From: Ehretia macrophylla
Taxonomy: Eukaryota > Streptophyta > Magnoliopsida > Boraginales > Ehretiaceae
Direction of reading: 5' to 3'
Assembly: GCA_037974665.1 (NCBI GenBank)
Contig: CM075768.1
Span: 4,428,501-4,492,500, forward strand
DNA length: 64,000 bases
In this document: positions 33,599 through 45,644 of the stretch, piece by piece
How positions within the stretch are numbered: position 1 is the first letter of the stretch
How the letters are laid out: every line of letters starts with the position of its first letter
Made by a program: the position numbers and the translations under genes
The notes under the pieces: model-generated
What the model was told of the DNA's origin: nothing
The model's input: only the letters and a program-made list of their open reading frames with translations
Databases searched by the model: none

Positions 33599-36557
33599 TG
33601 AGGCTTATTTTGCATATTTGATTAATCAACCTGGGGATCAATTGAAATTGAATGATGTACCTATCGTGAGAGAGTTTCCGGGGGTCTTTCCTGAGGAATT
33701 ACCTGGGTTACCGCCTGATAGAGAGATAGAGTTCATGATTGATTTATTGCCGGGGACTTCACCTATCTCTAGGACTCCATACAGAATGGCTCCACCTGAG
33801 TTGCAAGAATTGAAAGTTCAATTGCAGGGCTTGCTTGAGAAGGGATTCATTCAGCCGAGTTCTTCATCGTGGGGTGTGCCAGTTCTATTCATTAAAAAGA
33901 AAGACGGATCTCTTCGCCTATGCATTGATTATCGGGGTCTTAATCAGGTAACCATAAAAAATAAATATCCTTTGCCTTTAATCGAAGAATTATTTGATCA
34001 GTTGCAAGGCGCCAGGGTATTCTCTAAATTTGATCTGAGGCAGGGCTATTATCAACTGAGGATTAAGAAAGATGATGTTCCTAAAACTGCATTCAGAACT
34101 CGATATGGCCCTTATGAGTTTGTTGGCTTGCCGTTTGGCCTTACTAATGCTCCCGCCGCATTCATGGATTTAATGCAGAGGGTATTCCGTCCTTATCTGG
34201 ATCAATTTATGGTCATATTCATTGATGATATTCTTGTCTATTCTAAATCTGAAGTAGAGCATGAACAACATCTCAGAATTGTGTTGCAGACTCTTCAGGA
34301 ACATCAGTTATTTGCAAAGTTTAGCAAATGTGAATTCTGGCTTAAGCAAGTTGCTTTTCTTGGCCATATTATCTCGCAGGATGGTATTTCTGTTGATCCA
34401 GCGAAGATTGAAGTTGTGTTATCTTGGAAATGACCTGAAACTGTCACAGAGATTCGTAGCTTCCTTGGTTTAGCTAGGTATTATCGGAGGTTTGTCAAGG
34501 ATTTCTCTAAGATCGAAGGGCCTTTAACTCAACTTACTCAGAAGAAAACAGTATTTGACTGGAGTGATAAATGCGAGGCCAGCTTCCAGGAATTGAAGAA
34601 GAGATTGACTACAGCTCATATTCTTGCTTTACCTGAGGGTTATGATAATCTGGTGATCTATAGTGATGCTTCGAAGGAAGGCCTGGGTTGTGTATTGATG
34701 CAGAATGGCAGGGTTATTGCTTATGCTTCCAGGAAACTGAAGCCTTATGAACTCAACTATCCGACTCATGATCTTGAGCTTGCAGCTATCATTCTTGCAT
34801 TAAAGAAATGGCGTCATTATCTCTGGGGCAATAAATTTGAAATCTTCACCGATCATAAGAGCTTGAAATATCTGTTTTCACAGAAAGAGTTGAACATAAG
34901 GCAGAGGCGTTGGCTGGAATTACTTGAGGACTATAACTGCACCATTAACTATCTTCCAGGTAAGGCCAATATTGTTGCCGATGCTTTGAGCCGAAAGGCT
35001 ACTGTTGCTAGCTTGATTATCAAGAATTGGGAATTCATGGAAGAATTGTGCTTATGGAAGCCTAGTACTTCAAATTCTGGTATTCAATTTGCAAGTTTGC
35101 AGATTCAATCTCTGTTGTTATCCAGGATTCGAGAAGCTCAACAGGCTGATCTTCAATTGTTGAAAGTCTTAGAGAATTCTAAAGGGGGAGAGTCGGATTT
35201 CAAACTGCACGACGATGGTATTCTCAAATTCAAAGGTAGAATCTGTATTCCGAATGATCCAACTCTGAAGAAGGATATTCTTGCTGAGGCACACAGTTCT
35301 AGATATACTATCCATCCAGGCAGTACGAAAATGTATAAAGATTTGAAGCAGAATTTCTGGTGGAATAATATGAAGAGAGAAATTGCTGACTATGTTGCTC
35401 GATGCCTTACTTGTCAGAAAGTTAAAGCAGAACATCAGAGACCTGCAGGGTTGTTGCAACCTTTGGCTATTCCTGTTTGGAAATGGGATCATATTACTAT
35501 GGATTTCGTATCAGATTTACTGAGGTCTTCGAGGGGTAATGACTCAGTCTGGGTTATTGTGGATAGACTGACCAAGACTTCTCATTTTATTGCTAAAAAG
35601 AAGTCTGATTCTCTTGATAAACTGGCAGAGTTGTATATTGAGAATGTTGTCCGACTACATGGAATTCCAAAGAGTATCGTGTCAGATAGAGATCCCAGAT
35701 TCACATCTCAGTTCTGGCAGAAAATTCAGAAAGCTTTGGGCTCGAATTTGAATTTCAGTACAGCTTATCATCCTCAGACAGATGGTCAATCCGAGAGAAC
35801 TATCTTGATCCTTGAGGATATGTTACGGGCTTGTATTCTGGACTTCGGTAAGAGTTGGGAGAAGTATTTGCCGCTAGCAGAGTTCGCCTACAACAATAGT
35901 TACCAAGCTACTATTGGTATGGCTCCTTATGAGGCACTTTATGGGTGTAAATGCCGGTCTCCTCTCTACTGGGATAATGTTGGCGAGATGAAGACTATCG
36001 ACCCTACTTTCTTACGTGAAATGAACAAAATGATTGATCATGTGCAGGTTATCAGAAAAAGAATGCTTACAGCACAGAACGGGCAAAAGAGTTATGCTGA
36101 TAAACAACATAGTGATCTGAAATTTACTGTAGGGGACCAGGTATTTCTGAAAATTTCTCCTCGCAAGGGTTTGATTCGGCATGGTAAAGGAGGTAAACTC
36201 AGTCCTCGATATGTGGGACCATTTGAGATAACTGAAACTGTTGGTGATTTGGCTTACCGTCTAGCTTTACCTCCCAGTCTGGGCAGAATTCATAACGTAT
36301 TCCATGTTTCCATGCTTCGGAAGTATCAGCCAGATCCCTCTCACATACTTGAGCCGGAACCGGTGGAGATCAGTGAAACTTTGACCTACACAGAGAAACC
36401 TCTTCGAATTGTTGATCAGAAAGTTCAGGAGCTGAGGACTAAAAGCATTCTGATGGTTAAAGTTCTGTGGGATCATCACGGAGTAGAGGATGCGACATGG
36501 GAAAGAGAGGATTAGATGCGGGAACGGTATCCAGAGTTATTCGCCGAATCATGTAAG

Positions 36558-36575
36558 AATTGCGTGGACGCAATT
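36558..36575. repeat. 18-nt inverted repeat next to PPT (A)
   Basis: AATTGCGTGGACGCAATT, an 8-bp perfect stem, ending two bases before the TTTAAGGGGG of the PPT. Confidence 0.82.
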
Positions 36576-36577
36576 AG

Positions 36578-36593
36578 TTTAAGGGGGAGAGCA
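36578..36593 (+). other. Polypurine tract of A
   Basis: TTTAAGGGGGAGAGCA directly before TGTGACGCCC of the 3' LTR. Confidence 0.87.
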
Positions 36594-39082
36594 TGTGACG
36601 CCCGAGATTTAGCCATGCATTTAATTACTGTTGCATCCTTTGTTTGCGCATTTATTTCTGTGCCTTACTAACTGACTTTTGTGACTACTATTCACCCCGT
36701 TTTTAAACTGCTTTCTATTAGTTAATTAGCATTTTTATTAAATCATATTAATTGTAAAAGTAGTGGGAAAAATGTGCATTTGAGCTAAAGGCGTTAGGAG
36801 GGCTCGTTTAGAAAATGATTTTTGTAGTTGAGTGAATAGTGTTACGTAACATAACTTAGAAATTTAATTAGCTAGCCTATGTTTTACACATTAGCCTCGT
36901 TTTGAGCTAGCAACGCGCATTAAAATAAACCACCTTAAGCACCCAAACTTAACCCACCTCAAGACTTACCTATTAAAACATAACATAAGCACATTTTAGC
37001 ACAAAAACACAAAAATTTCAGCAGTGAACAGTGCCCCAAACCCGACAGCCCCTCTCTTGTGCATTTGGAGATTTTGCTTCATCAAATCATCAATTCAAGC
37101 CAAGCCAAGCCTTGAGCAACTAGTGTAGGGTGTTTGCAAGGTTCCTAGGTGCTCCTACGCGTATTGGTGAGGGATTTCACAGCTTGTTTTTGCATTTCTA
37201 ATTAGTTGTCAATTTCTTGATTTGTTGAAAATGTGATCAAGTGCTATTGTCTGAGTTATCTATGCTAATATACCATCTATATGAATGCTAGAGAACATAT
37301 TTGAGCCGTCGCTTCGCAATTTAAACGGTTAGAATCGTTAGTTTGATTTTTAGGATGAATAGTGACATTTTTTCTAGGGTTTTGTGTAATTGCTCGAATT
37401 AGCTTGATTTAATGCTCCTAATAGACGCCTTAGGTACTAGTGAAGGTAACCTAATAGCCCCGTGCACTTGCATTGCCCTTAAATCGCCTAAAAATAGAAA
37501 ATAGCCGACTTTAACTTGGGGCTTTTGGGGTTAATGCGAATCCGGGTGGATTCGGGCTTCAATTCTAGTATCCTTAGGCTACCTAGGTGCTATAGATGCC
37601 TTGATATCCCTTTGTTTGAAGCCCGGACAATGTATATGAGGTTTAAAGCCATAATAGGAAATTTGGGGCTTTCAGGGTAAACGCGGGCATTTGAATGAGT
37701 TAGAGGGTTGAGAGGGTACCTTGAGGGTTAGTTAGAAGGTTGGGAGAGTTTCCTTTGAAAATGAAATCATTAACTTTGGTTTGGAAGAGAAATAGTTTGT
37801 AAAATAAAGGGGTTTAAGTGCAATTTCGGTTGTCTCGCACTTCTAAACCCACGGCATGTCTTCTTGAGTGTTTATATGTGATATTAAGTTGATTTGGAGC
37901 TTTTGGTATAATTCTATGGCTATTTTGTAATGTCTCTTTGCAAAACTGCATATTTGCTTATATAATTGTTCTATTCTGATTGCATCGAGGTCAACCTACT
38001 TTGTTGATCCTCATATGTGTTAATGCTTATATTATTGCTATTAACTTTCCATCGTTGAGTGCATTGCATAGTGGTTGCGCAACCATAGTGTCAGGGGAGG
38101 ATGTGTTGAATATCGGCTGGGCGGCAGAGGGCTTGCCGGTGGATATTCAAACTCCGTACCCTATTCCCTCATTCGCCTGGTCCGGAGATTGCCAGGGGAT
38201 GTTGGGTCGTAGGATTTGGGGTACATCCGGAGTACACCCACTGGAGTGATTGGGGTTATGCCGGCTTATCGTGATCGTGCTCGTGGTTGGTAGATCGTGA
38301 TTGAAGACCAGTGAAGATTGCTGTATAGGGGATTGTTGAAACGTATCGTTTTAAATCTGTGGTTATTTAAGTTATCGTTGTTTCTTTAATTGTCTAAGTG
38401 TTACTGTTGTATAATTGTATTATATGTTGCATTGCACGCCCGGGACTATATCCCTCACTGGGCAACAGTGGTTGCTCATACCTCGATATCTGTTTCAGGA
38501 GACGCTGAGGGTGATCCCCAGCTTGTTGATTTAGTTGAGGAAGAAGAAGTTCAGATTGAGCCTTTACCTTAGTTGCTGTGCCTGATAGCTTGAGGTGGTT
38601 AATGAATTTGCTGCTATGTGGAAAGGTCAACTAATTGATTTATGTACTATTTTGTGGCCTAAGGGCTATGTATATGTTTATTGTGCAAATTGAAGGATAG
38701 TAGATTGTGGTGTAGAATTGGAAGCCATGTTTTGTAATAACTTTTATTCTTGCCTTTATTTCCTTGCATGCTTGGGAGTGGACGGTTAATGTAGAATGCA
38801 TTATCCTTTAAGTTGTTTTATTGATTTCCTAGAATGTTATGATTATAAAACTATGCTAACAACAAGTTCTCGCATGCTTGTGTGTTTTGGAGCTATTGTG
38901 TACCATAAGGCTTGGATGGCCTTATAGCTTTGTTGTTTAATTAAGAAAAACTTGTATTGTATTGTTGGGACTTTGTTTAAGTGTTTACAGGTTTTTGGAA
39001 TGTCCACGGTACAGGGGAGACTCTGTCCGTGTGTCGGGTCCGGACTTAACCTTTAGCTTGGGGGTTGGGTCGGGGCGTGATA
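36594..39082 (+). repeat. 3' LTR of element A
   Basis: 2489 bp. The last bases read GTGATA instead of GTGACA, a single change at the terminus, but the GTAGA duplication follows directly. Split-gene frame at 38199-38572. Confidence 0.92.
38199..38572 (+). other. Putative split LTR gene, A 3' LTR copy
   Basis: Exon 1 from ATG 38199 to 38220, GT donor at 38221, 278-nt intron, acceptor CAG ending 38498 and exon 2 at 38499-38572 (74 nt, TAG). The exon 1 frame is open upstream to an ATG at 37980, so a first exon of about 80 codons is also possible. Bases differ from the A 5' LTR copy, but frame, donor, acceptor and stop are kept. Confidence 0.43.
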
Positions 39083-39087
39083 GTAGA
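39083..39087. repeat. TSD of element A, right copy
   Basis: GTAGA, identical to 19016-19020. Confidence 0.9.
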
Positions 39088-40283
39088 GGTGAGAGAGTCT
39101 TCATCCTTATGTGCATAATAGTTTATTTACTTGTACATAGATTATGTGCCTTAATATAATTGTTAAACGATGTGCACTTATTATCTATATATTGTGTGTG
39201 AGGGCAACCTACTTTGTTATCCCTCAATCATGTGTTTATTGGGTTATTCTATTGTTATCATTTGAGTGCATTGCATCGTGGTTGCGCAACCATATGGGCA
39301 TGGTAGTGCCGTGGAAATCGGGCAGCATCGGGCTTACCGGTCTATCTCGGCTACCATGGTTGCCCAGTCCCTCTCTCGCTTGGGATGCCGCCCAGGGAGA
39401 GTTGGGTCGTAGGATTCGGGGTACATCCAGAGTACACCCATTTTGGAGTTATAAGGGGATGCCGGCTTATCGATAACAGTGTCATTATTACATCGGGATT
39501 TCAGTTCGTGGCTCGTGGTTCGTGATTGAAGAACAAGTGAATCGTATCCTTTTTAATGTGTTGTAACTTGTTATTTTGATTGTTCCTTAGTTGTTTTAAA
39601 TGCCTATTGAATTATCTGCTGCATTGCACGTCCTCGGTAGACCTTATCCCTCACTGACCAATTGTGATTGCTCATACCTCGCTAAACATGTTTCAGGTGA
39701 CGCAGTTGGAGGAGTTGCATTAGTTGCTGTGTCTAGTTACTTGAGGTGGACTATGTTCTTGTCGATGAGAGTAGAACTTGTTTGCTTTACTTTATGTTCT
39801 ATTTTGTAACCTAAGTGCTATGTGTATGTTATGTAGTTTGCAAATTGAAGAAGAGATGTTGTAGTCGTAGATTTGGAACCATGGCTTGTAATAACTTATG
39901 TTTCTATTTCTAGCTACTTTGCATGCTTGGGAGTGAATGTTCTGATGTATGTATGTTTTTCAATTTCTAAGAATGCTTAAAAGCTATCATGGAGTGGCAT
40001 GATAAGCGGTTTTGTAAAGAAGTTAAGTTATGAATGCCTACTTGTGTGTATCTAAACTGTTTGTATGTCTTAAGGCTCGGATGGCCTTAAAGTTGAGATC
40101 TTTATTTTGGAAATGGCTTTATTGTTGTTCTATAGCTTATTGAATGCTTACAGGTTTTCAAAATGTCCACGTTATAGGGAGACTCTGTCCGTTTTTCCTA
40201 AAATTTTGAGACCGGGTTGGAATTGGGTTGAGAATAGCTTGGTTATTAGAGCCTCCAGTTTTGTGAGGGATCGAGGCGTTACA
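39088..40283 (+). repeat. LTR G, right piece
   Basis: Continues G after A. It shows the GC-rich block, the TGGTTGCGCAACCA-type palindrome near 39283, the LGRRIRG-coding stretch followed by a GT donor near 39421, and an acceptor CAG near 39696; its exon 2 is shortened and out of phase compared with A. It ends GAGGCGTTACA at 40283, where the pol sequence of C resumes, so G sits inside C. Confidence 0.8.
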
Positions 40284-40423
40284 GCATTCTTGATCAGATG
40301 AAGCGAGAACTGAGATCGATGGTCAAGGTATTGTGGAAGCATCACGGTATTGAGGAAGCTACCTGGGAGAGGCGAGATCAGATGCAACAGCAGTACCCAG
40401 ATCTTTTCCTTTTAGCAAGTAAG

Positions 40424-40441
40424 AATTTCGGGGATGAAATT
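40424..40441. repeat. 18-nt inverted repeat next to PPT (C)
   Basis: AATTTCGGGGATGAAATT pairs AATTTC with GAAATT. Compared with A the fifth pair changes from G-C to T-A while pairing is kept, and length and distance to the PPT are the same. Confidence 0.75.
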
Positions 40442-40442
40442 T

Positions 40443-40459
40443 CTTTAAGGGGGGGAGAA
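40443..40459 (+). other. Polypurine tract of C
   Basis: CTTTAAGGGGGGGAGAA immediately before TGTGAGACCCC, the start of the LTR. Confidence 0.85.
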
Positions 40460-42894
40460 TGTGAGACCCCATATTTTGCCTAACCTCAATTTTTGTGTTT
40501 TGTCTCGTTTTGCGTGATTTGACCTGTTTATGTGTTATATGAGTCAAAATGTGTTAGAAATGTGATTTATATTCGTAATACACGCTATATGTGCATTCAT
40601 GAAATTTTTATAAAAAACAGAATCAGAAATTTTATCGCCGGTTTTAGTGAATAGTATTTTGAGCACTGTCCTCTAAAATTTTTACAGGGGTGTTTTAAAC
40701 ATTTTAAAACCTAGTCCTCGGGTATTTATAGACCCGTGTTTGATTAAAACGGATTTGGAATCGATTTTTGAATTTTAAAGGTTTTTACATTTTCTTTTGC
40801 AAGAAAATGAGTTTTAAGCCGATTCAGGCAAAAATGTTTTAATGTAAAACCCTTTGTCACCTAAAATATAATGTTTAGAATTAATTTAGGTGTCAATTTA
40901 ATAGTTGAGCAACAAATAGTCAATAAATGAATTAAAAGACTAGAAATAATTAAAAGACTAAATAAACTACTTTGACTTTCTTTTAAATTGTTTGACCTTA
41001 GCTTATATTGCATCAACACACAATAGAAAACACACAAAACACCATCACACACACACACATTCCGTGAGCCATAGGAGAGAAAAGAGAGCTTTGTTCAACA
41101 TTTTTTCAAAGCAAAATTTCATAGAAAAACCTAGTTTTTGTCCATAGCTTTTCAAACCGAGTTGGATTCCGCTTGTTGGGCACGTATTGTACTCATATCT
41201 AGGCTTGTTTCGAATCAAAGGTGAGAGAAAAATTCTAGATATCAAATGTCATTTTTTATGTTTTTGCGTGTAATTGCATTTTGAACAGTTAGAAAGTTGA
41301 ATTGAGGTTATATTATTACTCAGTGCATGCAAAGGATCGTTTATATGCGTTTATATAAGATTTGAACTGTTGTAGCAAGAATTTTTATTTTCGGGTATTA
41401 AAAGTTGAGTTATTAGCTATTTGGTGATTATTTTGAGTTATAGTAGTTGGAATCGATTGCCATCGATTTGTAAAAGTTTGTAAAATATGGGGTAGTGCCG
41501 TTGTAATGCCGAAATTTTGATTGAGATGTTGGTGCGAAAAACCAGAAATTTCAGCCTAGGTATATTGAGGTTTTAGGGCTGTTGGGCTTGATTTGGATGT
41601 ATTTTGGTTGGTTTCCGAGGGGGCTAATGTAGTTGATTAAATAAGTGAGTGATAGGAATTGGTTTAGAGTTGTTGGATTAGTAGAATGCAAGTTATGATT
41701 ATTTGAAGTTTAGGTTATCTTTCTTTAAAATATTGTTATATGCCTTTAGATGATCGGGTGGTGTTTGAGTGATTGAATTGTGAGTTGTTAATGGTTAGAT
41801 TAGGGTTTGGTTGTGTGTCTAATGCATGTTAAGTTGGGTGGCCTACTTTGTCATCTAACTTAGTTGTTTAGTTATCAATTGATTAATTGATGTTGTGTTG
41901 TTGTATTGTTATTAATTGATTGATGTATTATTGATTATTGATTATTGAATATTGATTATTGATGAACTGGGAGATAGTCAACGGAAAAGGTTGTCCTCTT
42001 GTGATTGATTGTTTATTATTATTGCTGAGTTTTGATATGCTTGTGCTACCTCTTGGGCGATATCGGGCTGTCGGGTTGAAAACGGCATGGCTATCAGAGG
42101 CAACCCTCATCTCGCATGGGCGGAGATGCCATGGAGGGCAGGGCTAGTGAGGTACCTCGGGTGTGTGTGTCATGGGGGTGATAAGAAGTTGGTTGAGATC
42201 GTGATGGCGTTTGGAGCTACACCAACTAGAGTATCCTTTATTGATTGGTCATTATAGTTATGTGCTTATATTGTTATTGATGTTTTATTGTGTGTTTACT
42301 ACTCAAAGGATCATTTCCAAGGAGTATAGTAAATACTGTTAGAGATCTATCGGATCCTCACTGGGCTTGTTTTATATAAGCTCACTCTCAATTATTGCAT
42401 GCATGCAGGTGTTACTAATTCTGACTATGGGTACGTGCCTCGTGAAGAGGAAAATGTGTTGTATGTGGATAAGTCTTATGTACAGGAGTCATCGCCATGA
42501 GATTATTTTAGTTGTTGTAAAACAATGTATTGTATAACCTACCTTAATATAAAGGCATATGTATGATGACTTAGTTGTCTTTATTTTGATCATGATTAGA
42601 TTACTAAGTTGGTTTTAATCTATTTTGAAATGTATGTATAGCCTATGTACTAAGTTGGAACGAAGGCGTATAACTATGAATGGGTTGTTGAAGGAATGAT
42701 TATTGTATAATATGGTTATGTTGTATGTTGTTAATTTAATTGAGGAGTTAATTGTTGAATGGTTTGTGGAGTTAGTTGTATGATATTGATAAGAGGTTGG
42801 TTTAGAGCCTCGGTGTCTTAATTACTGTCGTTATACTGTCGAAATTTCGTTGCGTCCTGACTGATCGTAGGAGGGGTTGAGTTGGGGCATGACA
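40460..42894 (+). repeat. 3' LTR of element C
   Basis: 2435 bp, TGTGAGACCCC to GGGGCATGACA. It is alignable to the E LTR from end to end although clearly diverged, and of nearly identical length. The exon-like frame is at 42409-42500. After its end the copia sequence continues, so C lies inside the copia element; GCAAC at 42895-42899 is the expected right TSD. Confidence 0.9.
42409..42500 (+). other. Putative LTR exon 2, acidic peptide (C LTR)
   Basis: Follows GCTCAC and a CAG acceptor. 92 nt in phase 1, ending TGA; the peptide begins GVTNSDYGYVPREEENV and ends YVDKSYVQESSP. It is three codons shorter than the E version by an in-frame gap. An ATG lies three codons before GV in frame. Confidence 0.5.
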
Positions 42895-43911
42895 GCAACC
42901 ACTATTCCTAATCTGTATGTTGATGACTTGTCTATCATAGTTGATGATATAAGTGATGTGATGTCGGTTAAAGTCTAGTCATATTAAATGTTCTCCATAC
43001 TTGGAAGATGTTATTAGTATCTCGAGAATTCGTAGCTATGGTGATAGTGCGAGGAGATTACTTAACATATTCCAAAGATTATACCTAGAGTGATCTTGAA
43101 GGTGTTCAAGATGGTTTTTCGAAAAGAAATCAAAGAAATAAATTATTGTCCTTGAGACAATGAATCCATCTCCGACGAATGATTTTCGAGAAACTCTAGC
43201 AACATAGTAAGCTTCGGATGAAATCATCATATGCTTGAGTAATAGATGACTTCATAAATTGCTAAGTACAACGTTTGACATTGTGCAAACTGTAAAGTGT
43301 TATGAGTGAATGTCAATCCTATCCTAATTGAGAATGTTGGATCATATTTGCATATATTTAAAGGTACTTTTGAACCACTTAAAATATATTCTATGGAGAA
43401 GATAAAATATGTGGTGACAGATTTAGCAGTTTAGATTTTGATCTGAAACCAATAATAGAATGTCTATTTCGGGATTTATGTTTAGTGGGAACACAATTAG
43501 TTAGAAAGGTTCTAAATGTACTGTATGTCCCATTATGTATATTATATCTTTAAAGAATTTGTTTGGATCAAGGTAATCATACAAGTTGATAATGGTTCTT
43601 ATCATTTAGTTGTGTTGCTTTTGTGTTACGACTATAATGGAGCTATTGTACAAGCTAAAGGAACTAGGGTCTCACAGTATGTCCAAACATTTGGAAAGGT
43701 GTTTTCATTTTCATATATTGTATCTGTAGCCTATAACAATATTGTTATATGTCCCTGCGAAAAAACGGCTACATCTGATGTAGTTGACCCATTTACCTTA
43801 GACATGAATTTGTCATAGCTTAGTCCACATCTTGTGAAGATTGATATGTGATATCATTGTGTGCTGCGCTAATGCTATATATATATCATAGCATTAGTGC
43901 AAGTGGGAGAT
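42895..43911 (+). pseudogene. Ty1/copia pol remnant: RT tail and RNase H
   Basis: Heavily decayed, with stops and shifts in all frames, but the order of copia motifs can be followed. A YVDDL reverse transcriptase motif lies near 42920, RIRSYGDSARRLL after it, and an RNase H stretch reads SISGFMF near 43460, FVWIKV near 43557 and YNGAIVQAKGTR near 43630. The end reads TSDVVDPFTLDMNLS, stopping at 43816-43818. A copia-type PPT follows (AAGTGGGAGATTG). The order and motifs fit the Ty1/copia lineage with NNGAIAQAKEPR-like RNase H ends. The 5' part is beyond C, outside the window. Confidence 0.85.
43900..43911 (+). other. Copia polypurine tract
   Basis: CAAGTGGGAGAT, the common copia plus-strand primer, ends where the LTR begins TGTTGGAGATATG. 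Confidence 0.8.
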
Positions 43912-45078
43912 TGTTGGAGATATGCCCTAATGCTATATAGTTAGATGACCTATTTTGGGGGTATGTTGAAATTAACTTGTACATAATGGCATTTACGTCT
44001 GTATGTTTGTTTACATATTAACTTGTTTGTGACGTTCATATTCTCCGTCATTCCTATTATATGAATGAGTCCTTAATATTTTTTGGAGAAGAAATATATT
44101 CTAAAAGAGTTTAGAATACGTTGGTATATTTCTTCGATATGATAAACATTCAAAATGATTCATAGCCCTCAGATTATTAGACCGGGACTAGAATAATCAA
44201 GTACGGGCTATCATATGTAAGTTACCTTTGATTAACATAGAGATGTTAATGATAAAGAATGGTGAGCCTTGTGCCATAACAACATAGGAATGCGACTAAC
44301 TTACATATGGGTGATTGTTAGTTGAACGAATCACTGAATGTGACCAGAATAACAAACTACATGACTTTGGATTAATAGTTTGTTATTCATTGCGAATTGT
44401 GCAAATTAATCCTTTGAATTGAGAAATCATGGCTGCCGGTTATATCAGGGGCTAAATACTGTGTCTGGACAATACCTGTCTTTCAAAATGTGGGTTACGG
44501 CCTTTCGCGTTTTAGTTTTGTAGTATGAACTGACATATAATTGTCAAGATAAGATCTGTTAACCTTCGACGTGAGGCGATGTCCTATGCGATCTTATTTT
44601 GGTTATTGAATGAGGAAGTCCTCGGCCGGGGCACATAACAGATGGAATGATGGAAAATGTTTTATAGGTGTCATCTCTCATTCCACCGAATATATTTATG
44701 CATAGAATTGTTTAGTCGACTTAATCGTATCATGGTCCCCACAACGATCGGGACATATTTAATGGACGGATCGGACTGCACGCTAATTCGCGACTATAAA
44801 TAGATTCATAAAAGTTGGACTTCATTACCGTATAAATTGTCATGATGCGCATATGTTGCTAGACGTAACTCTTGAACATGAGGGTATTCCGGAGAATGAC
44901 GGAGACATTCTCAGAATAGATTAAAAGTGTTGAATAGTCCCTCATCGCTATATTGTTATGAATCTAGAAAGTCACACACAAAAAGAGCATCAAGAATAAA
45001 GCAATTAACGAGCTTGATATTAAGTTAGAAACACGTTAAAGAGTTAACGTTGTTTATTTTGGACGTTAATAGTTAAGC

Positions 45079-45241
45079 GGGCCAAAAGTATAAATACTGA
45101 AAGTATTGGGGCTAAAGTACAAATACTGAAAGTATTGGGATCTAAGTACAAATACTAAAAGTAGTGGGGCCAAAGTGCAAATACTAAAAGTATTGGGGTC
45201 TAAGTACAAATACTGAAAGTGTTGGGGTCTAAGTGCAAATA
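45079..45241. repeat. 29-bp tandem array in copia LTR
   Basis: Five full degenerate units and a partial sixth, of the form GGGG-Y-TAAGTACAAATACTGAAAG. Confidence 0.88.
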
Positions 45242-45299
45242 GATTAAGGGGTCAATCTTCAATTAATTATTCTAAATGGGTTTAGAATTAATTAATGTT

Positions 45300-45415
45300 T
45301 GTCTTCACTAAAAGACAAAGCACTAAAAGACAAAACACTAAAAGACAAAACACAAAAGGACAAAAGACAACTTGCACTAAAAGACAAAGCACAAAAAGGC
45401 AAAGAACAAGTTGGC
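45300..45415. repeat. Short AAAAGACAAAGCACT repeats in copia LTR
   Basis: Repeated CACTAAAAGACAAA words of about 15 bp, degenerating to the right. Confidence 0.75.
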
Positions 45416-45512
45416 TTGGATATAAATATACATGTTTGACACTTGACAAAAGAATGATGTCTTGAGAAGACATAACATGCTACTTGTCACATGCCTACAC
45501 ATCTCAAAGCTC

Positions 45513-45520
45513 TATATAAA
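45513..45520 (+). promoter_or_regulatory. TATA-like box in copia LTR
   Basis: TATATAAA between the short repeats and the 200-bp duplication, a likely LTR promoter position. Only the motif supports it. Confidence 0.45.
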
Positions 45521-45644
45521 GGCCAACTATTCTACTCTTTTGTTGATGGATTTTTGGCCAACACAAGAGCAAAAAGATGAAGAAATTCTCTCATTTCTTT
45601 CATGGTATCTTCAGTCAAGTAAAGATAGGGTGGTAGAATTTTTC

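Larger units (their letters stand above)
33594..36671 (+). pseudogene. A gag-pol, second part: RT to chromodomain
   Basis: Continues the A frame after B. Reverse transcriptase ([11 protein letters not shown]), RNase H (IYSDAS and later residues), integrase (H-H-C-C finger, DD35E core), GPF motif and chromodomain are all present and very like those of B. Two nonsense changes break it: TGA at 34431-34433 where B has CGA (Arg), and TAG at 36513-36515 where B has CAG (Gln) in the chromodomain. Beyond the second stop the frame still runs through the PPT to a TAA at 36669-36671 in the 3' LTR. No frameshift was seen. With B inserted the gene cannot give a full polyprotein. Confidence 0.92.
19021..39082 (+). 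mobile_element. Element A: full-length Tekay-type gypsy, split by B
   Basis: Complete plus-strand chromovirus, 20062 bp in place and about 10.03 kb without the nested B. The order is 5' LTR, primer site, leader, gag-pol (interrupted at 23568), PPT and 3' LTR, with TSD GTAGA on both sides. The LTRs are 2490 and 2489 bp and differ at a few tens of positions by eye, more than the LTRs of B, which fits A being the older insertion. Two in-frame stops in pol and a mutated primer site suggest it is dead. Confidence 0.93.
40284..40483 (+). pseudogene. C pol 3' end: chromodomain fragment
   Basis: Only the last ~66 codons are in the window, because G inserts upstream. The frame reads ILDQ, then a chromodomain block (VKVLWKHHGIEEATWERRDQ and onward) and NFGDEISLRGGE over the PPT region, and stops with TAA at 40481-40483, 24 nt inside the LTR. 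It is a different family from A/B (NFGDEI in place of NCVDAI). The visible part is unbroken; the rest of the gene is outside the window. Confidence 0.85.

Noticed and set aside
40107-40301. 64-codon frame crossing the end of LTR G into C
   Set aside because: It runs across an insertion junction, so it cannot be an ancestral gene.
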